Below, one piece after another: positions 1 through 5,308 of a stretch of 6,070 nt of DNA. The stretch is from positions 1 through 6,070 of the forward strand of contig JAJPYV010000300.1 in the NCBI GenBank assembly GCA_021204735.1, read 5' to 3'. This DNA comes from Prevotella sp. (GTDB taxonomy: Bacteria; Bacteroidota; Bacteroidia; Bacteroidales; Bacteroidaceae). Position 1 is the stretch's first letter, and each line of letters begins with the position of its first letter. A program made the position numbers and the translations under genes. The notes beneath the pieces were generated by a model. The model saw nothing but the letters and a program-made list of their open reading frames with translations. It searched no databases and was not told the origin of the DNA.

Positions 1-212
1 CCCTTACGTACATAACGCTCCACGACTTTAGCCAAGCCACGGTTGAAAACGATGTTGTGCCAGTCGGTGCGGTCAGGAACTTGCGTACCGTTCTGGAGCG
101 TATAACCACGCTCAGTAGTAGCAAGAGTAATAGTGGCAACAGCCTGGTCCCTGTCATAATAACGTACAATGGGGTCTTTACCCACGTTGCCGATAAGCAT
201 TATCTTATTCAT
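1..212 (-). CDS. ssb: Single-stranded DNA-binding protein, 5' part only
   Basis: SSB coats single-stranded DNA during replication, recombination and repair, working in the cytoplasm as an OB-fold oligomer. The 71 codons visible begin with MNKIMLIGNVGKDP, the first OB-fold strand typical of bacterial SSB, and continue to TDWHNIVFNRGLAKVVERYV, the conserved core with the Trp that stacks on DNA bases. The rest of the OB fold and the acidic C-terminal tail lie beyond the left edge. The ATG at 210-212 fits the usual family start. No Shine-Dalgarno sequence precedes it, only AT-rich DNA. It lies 60 bases downstream of the 182-residue hypothetical gene on the same strand. I see no TAnnTTTG promoter in that gap, so it is probably cotranscribed with that gene. 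The family call is confident; only the C-terminal half is unseen. Confidence 0.93.
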   Translation of the reverse strand, partial: MNKIMLIGNVGKDPIVRYYDRDQAVATITLATTERGYTLQNGTQVPDRTDWHNIVFNRGLAKVVERYVRK

Positions 213-272
213 AATATATTAGATTAAAGTTGCTTAAATTTGTAATTGAGTTGTAAAAACACGGTAATACGA

Positions 273-821
273 TTATTTCCACATTCCCAAATATTTGAAC
301 TTGAAATTCTTTCCTTTAGCAGAAGGGAACTGACTACGAGGATCGACGCGCGTGCGGAGGTGCTCGACGATACGGTTATAGCAGTCAATACCCGACAAAG
401 CCTTGCAATTAGCCACGAAATGGGTGTCACGGTATTCGTGTTTTCCCGTAACGGGAACGAGAACAACCCTCTTAAAATCGAGTGTTCCCTCATACCAGCC
501 GGCTCTTTCCTCGTTAAGGTGAGCGATGACAGGCGAAACGATTGTTCTTTGCTCATCATTAGTAGAAACGTTATTACGCAAAGCTTTTTTCTGTTTGAAA
601 TCCATCATCGTGGCAGCTTCAGTCTTGATGATAATGAAATAAACACGAGGTCGGATTTTGTAGCGTTTTGGATAATAGACATCACTTGCGGCATATTCCC
701 TGATGTCTTCCTCCAAGTCGCGGGTCATGGTAATTTCCTCAATAGTACTCAAAAAGGCAATAGCATCATTGACATTAGTAACTAATGCCTCTTTATCGAA
801 ATATCTCAAATATAAATTCAT
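273..821 (-). CDS. Hypothetical protein, 182 residues, between tRNA cluster and ssb
   Basis: I do not recognise a named family. The product is a soluble-looking protein of 182 residues with no signal peptide or membrane segment. It starts MNLYLRYFDKEALV and has an acidic, helix-like stretch around residues 20-45. Then comes a basic and beta-rich segment with YYPKRYKIRPRVYFIIIKT (about residues 49-67), a charged region at 70-95, another beta-rich stretch RVVLVPVTG (118-126), and a basic C-terminus rich in Lys and aromatic residues. The start at 821 is chosen because an upstream in-frame ATG at 899 would place the N-terminus inside tRNA-Gly, giving an artefactual tRNA-derived peptide. The gene begins 36 bases after the tRNA and is probably read through from the tRNA promoter. 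Its downstream neighbour is ssb. The compact reading frame in this context supports a real gene. The role is unknown. Confidence 0.8.
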   Translation of the reverse strand: MNLYLRYFDKEALVTNVNDAIAFLSTIEEITMTRDLEEDIREYAASDVYYPKRYKIRPRVYFIIIKTEAATMMDFKQKKALRNNVSTNDEQRTIVSPVIAHLNEERAGWYEGTLDFKRVVLVPVTGKHEYRDTHFVANCKALSGIDCYNRIVEHLRTRVDPRSQFPSAKGKNFKFKYLGMWK

Positions 822-856
822 TATTGTGTTTTGCGTTTTTGAAAAAATCAAATACA

Positions 857-931
<75 letters not shown>

Positions 932-951
932 ACTAAAATAATCATTATTGG

Positions 952-1035
952 TGAAGAGGAGGAGACTCGAACTCCCACGAAAACACTTTCACTACCCCCT
1001 CAAAGTAGCGCGTCTACCAATTCCGCCACCTCTCC
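952..1035 (-). tRNA. tRNA-Leu(GAG)
   Basis: This is a class II tRNA of 84 bases with a long variable arm. The acceptor stem is GGAGAGG/CCTCTTC, including one G-U pair. The D region GGCGGAATTGGTAGACGC is characteristic of bacterial leucine tRNAs. The anticodon stem CTACT/GGTAG holds loop TTGAGGG, so the anticodon is GAG, reading CUC and CUU. The T arm has GAGTTCGAGTCTC and the discriminator is A, as expected for Leu. CCA is not encoded. It lies 21 bases from the distal tRNA-Gly. Confidence 0.96.
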
Positions 1036-1048
1036 ATCGAAAGTAAAT

Positions 1049-1200
1049 CATTTTGGATAAATCGTGCCCAGAACAGGACTCGAACCTGCACGCCGTTAAA
1101 CACACGCACCTGAAACGTGCGCGTCTACCAATTCCGCCACCTGGGCTTCATTTGATTACAAGAAAGAAAAACTCCTTCTTAGTGCCATTTATCCAAAATG
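1049..1200 (-). repeat. 14-base inverted repeat enclosing tRNA-Leu(CAG)
   Basis: The arms are CATTTTGGATAAAT at 1049-1062 and ATTTATCCAAAATG at 1187-1200, exact reverse complements. In the minus-strand transcript the first arm lies 40 bases before the tRNA 5' end and the second begins two bases after its 3' end. Pairing would hold the whole tRNA at the tip of a 14-base-pair stem. The 40-base leader inside contains a further small hairpin (about 1160-1180). A role in pre-tRNA processing is an inference; the repeat itself is plainly present. Confidence 0.85.
1065..1146 (-). tRNA. tRNA-Leu(CAG)
   Basis: This is a class II tRNA of 82 bases. The acceptor stem is GCCCAGG/TCTGGGC with one G-U pair, and the D region is the same leucine type as its neighbour. 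The anticodon stem CACGT/GCGTG holds loop TTCAGGT, giving anticodon CAG for CUG codons. The T arm contains CAGGTTCGAGTCCTG and the discriminator is A. CCA is not encoded. A perfect 14-base inverted repeat brackets the gene, its downstream arm beginning two bases past the tRNA end. Confidence 0.96.
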
Positions 1201-1203
1201 TGG

Positions 1204-1278
<75 letters not shown>

Positions 1279-1318
1279 TATTATTCATAAAGAACAAGCA
1301 TTTCACTAAATGCGGTTG

Positions 1319-1349
1319 CAAAGATACTGCTTTTTCTGCAATGCGCAAA
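1319..1349 (-). promoter_or_regulatory. Bacteroidota-type promoter of the tRNA cluster
   Basis: On the reverse strand TTTG (1346-1349) is followed after 19 bases by TATCTTTG (1319-1326). This matches the established Bacteroidota sigma-ABfr pattern of a -33 TTTG box, a spacer of about 19 to 21 bases, and a -7 TAnnTTTG box. The start site would fall about 35 bases before the first tRNA-Gly. It probably drives all four tRNAs and, by read-through, the 182-residue gene and ssb. Confidence 0.85.
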
Positions 1350-1398
1350 AAATTTCATTGATTTTTTTAACGCCGTTGCTTTCTAATCGTCATAACGG

Positions 1399-2556
1399 TC
1401 AGTCCATACGATCTTTATAATCCTTAAAACTATATTCACGCAACATCTCAAGCGTCCCATCTATATGCAAGAGAGCTATTGAAGGATGAGAAATGCCATT
1501 AAACATATTAGTCTTTACGGTGGTATAATGAAGCATATCCTCAAAAATCACGGAATCACCGATTTTCAATTGTTTAGGGAACCGCCACATACCCAAGAAA
1601 TCACCCGACAGACAACTATTGCCACCAAGTCGGTAAACATTCGGCTCAAACATTACATCCTCACTTACATCCCCTTCCAAAGTCTCAGCACCACGAACAG
1701 CAGGCATGTAAGGCATTTCTAAACAATCGGGCATGTGGCACGTAAAACTTACATTCAAGATAGCAGTTTTTATTCCGTGATTTTCCACGATGTCAACAAC
1801 TTGTGAAACAAGATAGCCCGTCTGCCAACCAAAAGCACTGCCAGGTTCTAAGATTATTTTCAGATGAGGATACCTATTATGGAAACCATTCAAGATGTTG
1901 AGCAAAAGAGGAATGTCATAATCTTTGCGCGTAACGAGATGCCCGCCACCAAAATTGATCCACTTAATCTGATTGAACCACTTAGAAAACTTCTCCTCAA
2001 CATGAGACAGCGTTCTCTCAAGAACATCAGCACCACTCTCACAATGACAATGAAAATGGAAACCCTCGATGTCAGAAGGCAACTTTTCTGGCATATCGTG
2101 CGCAAGAATACCGAAACGGGAACCAGGAGCACAGGGATTGTACAACAAAGTTTTAATCTCTGAATACTCAGGGTTTATGCGCAACCCAAAACTCAATTCA
2201 CTATTAGCAGCCCTCGCCTTTTCATGGTAACGGGAATATTGAGTAAACGAGTTAAATGTAAGATGTGAGGAGTAGCGAGCTATCTCCTCTATCTCATAAT
2301 CAGTATATGCAGGGGAATAAGTATGAGCCTTTGCACCGAACTCCTCGAATGCCAAACGAGCCTCATATAGAGAACTGGCAGTTGTGGAATTGACATATTC
2401 CCTAATAATCGGGAATGTCTTCCACAAGGCGTATGCCTTGAAAGCGAGAATAAACTCTACGCCAGCTTCATCCGCAATTCTCTTTATAAGTTGCAGATTT
2501 CTCCTCAACAGAGCCTCCTCCAAAACATAGCACGGTTTTTCCGAATTCCAAAGCAT
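1399..2556 (-). CDS. nspC: Carboxynorspermidine/carboxyspermidine decarboxylase
   Basis: NspC is a cytoplasmic PLP enzyme of the alanine racemase-like fold III decarboxylases. It removes CO2 from carboxyspermidine or carboxynorspermidine to give spermidine or norspermidine. Of the 385 residues, FILAFKAYALW (35-45) carries the likely PLP-binding Lys40. GFHFHCHCE (165-173) is the His-rich strand near the cofactor, and NFGGGH (201-206) and EPGSAFGW (237-244) are the glycine-rich phosphate-binding loops. GGNSCLSGD (311-319) supplies the catalytic Cys315 and Asp319 from the partner subunit. The length is normal for the family and no key residue is missing. The start MLWNSEKPCYVLEE matches the family N-terminus; the ATG is preceded by AT-rich DNA without a Shine-Dalgarno sequence, and an in-frame TAG lies three bases upstream. 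In gut Bacteroidota the product is usually spermidine, but the sequence alone does not fix the substrate. The partner dehydrogenase is not in this window. Confidence 0.95.
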   Translation of the reverse strand: MLWNSEKPCYVLEEALLRRNLQLIKRIADEAGVEFILAFKAYALWKTFPIIREYVNSTTASSLYEARLAFEEFGAKAHTYSPAYTDYEIEEIARYSSHLTFNSFTQYSRYHEKARAANSELSFGLRINPEYSEIKTLLYNPCAPGSRFGILAHDMPEKLPSDIEGFHFHCHCESGADVLERTLSHVEEKFSKWFNQIKWINFGGGHLVTRKDYDIPLLLNILNGFHNRYPHLKIILEPGSAFGWQTGYLVSQVVDIVENHGIKTAILNVSFTCHMPDCLEMPYMPAVRGAETLEGDVSEDVMFEPNVYRLGGNSCLSGDFLGMWRFPKQLKIGDSVIFEDMLHYTTVKTNMFNGISHPSIALLHIDGTLEMLREYSFKDYKDRMD

Positions 2557-2559
2557 AAT

Positions 2560-2625
2560 CTAAAACAAATAAAATTGCGGATTACACATCACTTTCACGT
2601 CCAGAACAATACATCGCTGAAACAT
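2560..2625 (-). other. Possible 21-codon leader reading frame upstream of nspC
   Basis: An ATG at 2623-2625 opens 21 codons (MFQRCIVLDV at the start, ending NPQFYLF) that stop at TAG (2560-2562), three bases before the nspC ATG and in the same frame. Its last codons run through the 3' arm of the long hairpin at 2573-2651, so translating it would open that stem. No Shine-Dalgarno sequence precedes it. A reading frame this short can easily arise by chance, so this is only a candidate. Confidence 0.25.
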
Positions 2626-2651
2626 GGAATGTAGAACTGCAATCCGCAATT
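2573..2651 (-). promoter_or_regulatory. Long-loop hairpin before nspC
   Basis: AATTGCGGATT and AATCCGCAATT form a perfect 11-base inverted repeat (2573-2583 and 2641-2651) with 57 bases between. In the minus-strand RNA the stem is followed at once by TTATTTGTTTT, and the nspC ATG comes 17 bases after the stem. Inside the loop TACAT and ATGTA can pair as a smaller stem. It may be a weak terminator of the envelope operon, an nspC leader element, or both. The long loop makes a simple intrinsic terminator less likely. Confidence 0.5.
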
Positions 2652-2670
2652 GAGATTATTTCGTAATCTC
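2652..2670 (-). repeat. Short perfect hairpin at the end of the FadL-like gene
   Basis: GAGATTA and TAATCTC form a seven-base-pair stem around a five-base loop, in RNA GAGAUUA-CGAAA-UAAUCUC. The stem overlaps the stop codon of the FadL-like gene. No T-run follows on the minus strand, so it is not a standard terminator by itself. It sits immediately before the long-loop hairpin at 2573-2651 and may protect the mRNA 3' end. Confidence 0.5.
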
Positions 2671-4246
2671 AAAAATGATAACCCAACGTCAAGAGAAGTT
2701 GATGCCTCTTGTTGTTAACCTGTACAGCACTGCAAATATTATTATCTTCGCTTGTACTTCCATAATAACTTGTGAAAGGATAGAAATCACCCTGCTGTTT
2801 GGTAAACTGGTATGCGAGGTCAACAGAGAAACTACTGAAATTATATCCTACACCGGCTGTAAATCTGTCGGTTGCGCCCCAATTGGTATAGTCAGTTTGG
2901 GAAGCATAGTAAGATCCCGGGGAATTGATTGTACCATCCTTGTATCCATTCTTATCATACTTCGGAGACACATAATTGTAACCAACCCTTACCGAAAGAT
3001 TTTCAACAGGTTTCAACTCAAGTCCTAATTTCAACGTACTCACCCCCTTCAAGGTATTCCTTGTATGACGGTTCATCTGGCGGTCGCTTGATGTATTCGT
3101 ATAATACGCATCATAATACCAATCGTAAGAATAACCATCATTTATGCGTGAATTAAGTTTCGCATAATCATCATACTCATAAACAGCACCCACAGCGAGA
3201 TATTTACCGAATGTTGTACCAACACTTACGCCAAATTTCCAAGGAGTGAAAAGACTGAAGTCGTATGCCTCAGCATTTGATCCAGAATCATATCTTCCAT
3301 AATTGGCGTTGAAGTCATTAGACAACTGCAACGTGGTATAATTGGTAGTTGTAAGGTCATACCATGTAGGTGTGGAAACAGACAATCCGATACGGAAAGG
3401 AGATGACTCAATCGGGCGTACTATGATACCCGCCTTGATATTGAATCCAGTACCAGTTATCCTACGCTCATCACTAAGCAGCACACTACCTATAGAACTG
3501 TTGTTGGCATCTACGAGATTTTCAATATACTCACCATATCCCTTATAATGAACATCACTGATACCGAATGTGACACCCCAATAAAAACGGTCGTTTACGT
3601 TTCCGCTTATGTTGAAATCATATTCACCGATATAACCAGCATTTTCACGGTTGAACATATAACTGTTGGCATCGAAACAAGAATAATTTTCATTATCATC
3701 AGCCAACAACATATTGTAATAAAGATAATCAACTTGATTGAAAGTATTGTTACTACTTACGTATGTACCACCTTGATTATATAAGTCAAATACGCCCTCT
3801 TTACCCTTCATGTATGACAATTTATTCTGTGAAGCCCCATTAAGAGCGTCAGCAGCAGAAAGGATGAAGTCGAAATTTTTACTCTTATGATAGTTGAACG
3901 CAAAATTTACAAAAGAGTTGGATCCCGACTTATGTGAATAAACGAAACCCACCTGGTCAAAACTCATATTCGTCTTATCGCCACTTGCATAACTCTCAGT
4001 ACCTTGTTGTGAAACGAAGCCGAAAGACACATTTGCCGTTGAATGGCGGAACAGTCCGATACCAGCAGGGTTTGTACCGATAGTGGATATATCAGCACCG
4101 AGGGCATCCATAGCGCCACCCATACCAACATAGCGAGCCGTACCATTAAGGTCATCTCCTACTAAGTTTGCATTCTCGTAAGTCTCCTGTGCCGAAAGAG
4201 TTATGGCAAGGATACTAAACAATGATATTGATAAAATTTTCTTCAT
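2669..4246 (-). CDS. FadL/OmpP1/TodX-family outer membrane protein
   Basis: This is a predicted outer membrane beta-barrel of 525 residues, from the family whose best-known members carry long-chain fatty acids or other hydrophobic molecules across the outer membrane. A signal peptide begins MKKILSISLFSILAITLSAQ, with cleavage probably near residues 19-20. The mature protein opens with NLVGDDLNGTARYVGMGGA (28-46) and GTNPAGIGLF (57-66), the N-terminal motif of this family in Bacteroidota. The remainder has alternating aromatic and polar strands with Asn/Tyr/Ser-rich loops, and the chain ends in GYHF, a C-terminal aromatic expected for barrel assembly. An in-frame ATG at 4267 sits directly after the upstream stop, but the start at 4246 gives a proper signal peptide. 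It follows the Trp/Tyr-rich protein gene by 21 bases, probably in one operon. Bacteroidetes homologues are sometimes labelled hemin receptor on weak grounds. The substrate is unknown. Confidence 0.88.
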   Translation of the reverse strand: MKKILSISLFSILAITLSAQETYENANLVGDDLNGTARYVGMGGAMDALGADISTIGTNPAGIGLFRHSTANVSFGFVSQQGTESYASGDKTNMSFDQVGFVYSHKSGSNSFVNFAFNYHKSKNFDFILSAADALNGASQNKLSYMKGKEGVFDLYNQGGTYVSSNNTFNQVDYLYYNMLLADDNENYSCFDANSYMFNRENAGYIGEYDFNISGNVNDRFYWGVTFGISDVHYKGYGEYIENLVDANNSSIGSVLLSDERRITGTGFNIKAGIIVRPIESSPFRIGLSVSTPTWYDLTTTNYTTLQLSNDFNANYGRYDSGSNAEAYDFSLFTPWKFGVSVGTTFGKYLAVGAVYEYDDYAKLNSRINDGYSYDWYYDAYYTNTSSDRQMNRHTRNTLKGVSTLKLGLELKPVENLSVRVGYNYVSPKYDKNGYKDGTINSPGSYYASQTDYTNWGATDRFTAGVGYNFSSFSVDLAYQFTKQQGDFYPFTSYYGSTSEDNNICSAVQVNNKRHQLLLTLGYHF

Positions 4247-4267
4247 AATCACTAAAATAAAATTCAT

Positions 4268-5182
4268 TTATCGTCTTCCGCCGCCGAAATGACCGCCACC
4301 GCCGCCACCTCCACGACTGCCGCCACCGAAGGAGCCACCTCCTCCGAAGCTGCCACCACGGCTGCCGCCAAAGCTACTGCCAAAGCTACTGCGACTTCCA
4401 TTGAAAGAATTGTTGTTGTACGTAGGTGACGTTCTCGTATTCTGACGGGAATACGTGTTACTCTGTCTGCTGCCGTTAAAATTGCCATTAGAATTGCCGT
4501 TCACACCATTGTAACGACGATTTACAGAATTAGCACCACTGCCTACTGTTCGGCGGCCGTTGAAATTGCCTCTTCCAATCCCGGCGGTCAACCTGCCATG
4601 ATTTCTCGTCCCAGGGTAGCCACGATAAGCAAAACCGCCACCATACCAATATGAAGGATAATACCAGCCGTACCAACCCCATGGACTATACCAGCCATAA
4701 CCATAGAACCAAGGATCGTACCATGGGTCAAGCCACCAATAGCGGGAATAATAATAAGGACCATACCAACCACAATACCAAGGGTCGCACCAATAGAAAT
4801 CATCAAAACGACTCATTCTGCGGCTGCATGAAAAATCCTCATCTTCATCGTATGGAATTTCATCCAAATCCGCATTATCATCATACTCAACCAAACTGTC
4901 AGACATAGCTGCATATACACTATCAGGATACAGTTCTATAACATCACTCATGAGAGAATCAGAATCCAATGCACTGTAACTGCTCTTGAAAGTTCCCATA
5001 CGGTTGTACTCGTCAACGTCTCTCGGCGCATTATTATATACACGCTCCACAGTTGACCTCTGAGACGTTATACTATTATTTGTACTACTCCTCTTACTTG
5101 GCTTGAAATACATGTCATCCTGAGCAAATGCATAGGCTGACATCAAGCCTAAGAATAGTGTAAAGAAAACTAACCTTTTCAT
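4268..5182 (-). CDS. Secreted Trp/Tyr-rich and Gly/Arg-rich low-complexity protein
   Basis: I do not recognise a characterised family. The 304-residue product has a clear signal peptide (MKRLVFFTLF, cleavage near residue 21). An acidic Ser/Asp-rich region (about 72-117) comes next. Residues 130-189 contain 12 Trp and 18 Tyr in 60 positions, with repeated DPW, GWY and YYP-like units and cysteines at 119, 132 and 137. The tail (about 203-304) is Asn/Gly/Ser/Arg-rich and becomes FGG and RGG repeats, ending GGGRR. It has no membrane segment beyond the signal and no lipobox Cys next to it. The start at 5182 is fixed by GGAGG eight bases upstream, one of the few good Shine-Dalgarno sites here. The next gene is the FadL-like barrel, 21 bases on, so an outer-surface or periplasmic structural role is plausible. 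Any adhesive, matrix or assembly function is inference. Confidence 0.82.
   Translation of the reverse strand: MKRLVFFTLFLGLMSAYAFAQDDMYFKPSKRSSTNNSITSQRSTVERVYNNAPRDVDEYNRMGTFKSSYSALDSDSLMSDVIELYPDSVYAAMSDSLVEYDDNADLDEIPYDEDEDFSCSRRMSRFDDFYWCDPWYCGWYGPYYYSRYWWLDPWYDPWFYGYGWYSPWGWYGWYYPSYWYGGGFAYRGYPGTRNHGRLTAGIGRGNFNGRRTVGSGANSVNRRYNGVNGNSNGNFNGSRQSNTYSRQNTRTSPTYNNNSFNGSRSSFGSSFGGSRGGSFGGGGSFGGGSRGGGGGGGHFGGGRR
4367..4390 (-). repeat. Tandem 12-base duplication in the low-complexity gene
   Basis: GCCAAAGCTACT occurs twice in a row (plus-strand orientation) and encodes the SSFG-SSFG step in the Gly-rich tail. It lies in a region of short GGC/GGA-type codon repeats (about 4270-4390) that could change in length by slippage in steps of three bases. 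Confidence 0.85.
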
Positions 5183-5190
5183 ATTTCTTG

Positions 5191-5195
5191 CCTCC
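5191..5195 (-). promoter_or_regulatory. Shine-Dalgarno GGAGG fixing the start of the low-complexity gene
   Basis: On the reverse strand GGAGG stands eight bases before the ATG at 5180-5182. This selects that ATG over the in-frame ATGs at 5197 and 5233, which would also spoil the signal peptide. Other starts in this window lack such a site, as is usual in Bacteroidota. Confidence 0.8.
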
Positions 5196-5206
5196 ATATT
5201 TATAAG

Positions 5207-5234
5207 CAAAGATACTTGCCAATCTACTTGCAAA
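5207..5234 (-). promoter_or_regulatory. Probable promoter of the envelope operon
   Basis: The reverse strand has a perfect -7 box TATCTTTG at 5207-5214 and a TTTG box at 5231-5234. The 16-base spacer is shorter than the usual 19 to 21, so the -33 assignment is uncertain. The leader to the ATG at 5182 would be about 20 bases and includes the GGAGG site. Confidence 0.6.
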
Positions 5235-5280
5235 TTTAGGGAAAAACTCTAAACCTTAATAGGTTTTCCCCTAATTTTTA

Positions 5281-5288
5281 TACTTTTG
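5281..5288 (+). promoter_or_regulatory. Probable -7 box of the prmA promoter
   Basis: TACTTTTG fits the Bacteroidota -7 consensus TAnnTTTG and ends 20 bases before the prmA ATG. I see no TTTG or TTG at the expected -33 distance, so the promoter is supported by the -7 box and position only. Confidence 0.5.
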
Positions 5289-5308
5289 CACAGTTTTTTA
5301 ACAAGAAA

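Noticed and set aside
246..785. 179-codon plus-strand frame opposite the 182-residue gene
   Set aside because: It overlaps the minus-strand gene almost fully. The minus-strand product has a sensible start and context, and lies in line with ssb.
1327..1398. Terminator for nspC between its stop and the tRNA promoter
   Set aside because: There are A-runs and T-runs that could pair, but no G/C-containing stem followed by a T-run, so it does not meet the standard for a terminator call.
4247..4267. Start of the FadL-like gene at the ATG directly after the upstream stop codon
   Set aside because: It would place seven extra residues ahead of a normal MKK-type signal peptide, so the ATG at 4246 is more likely, though coupling through the upstream ATG cannot be excluded.
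4270..4390. CRISPR-like or satellite repeat suggested by the GCC/CCA-rich DNA
   Set aside because: The repetition follows codon frame and encodes Gly/Ser/Phe/Arg units of the secreted protein; there are no spacers or regular repeat unit.
4264..4488. Ala/Val-rich minus-strand frame of 74 codons
   Set aside because: It is a shifted-frame reading of the Gly-rich repeat codons of the low-complexity gene.
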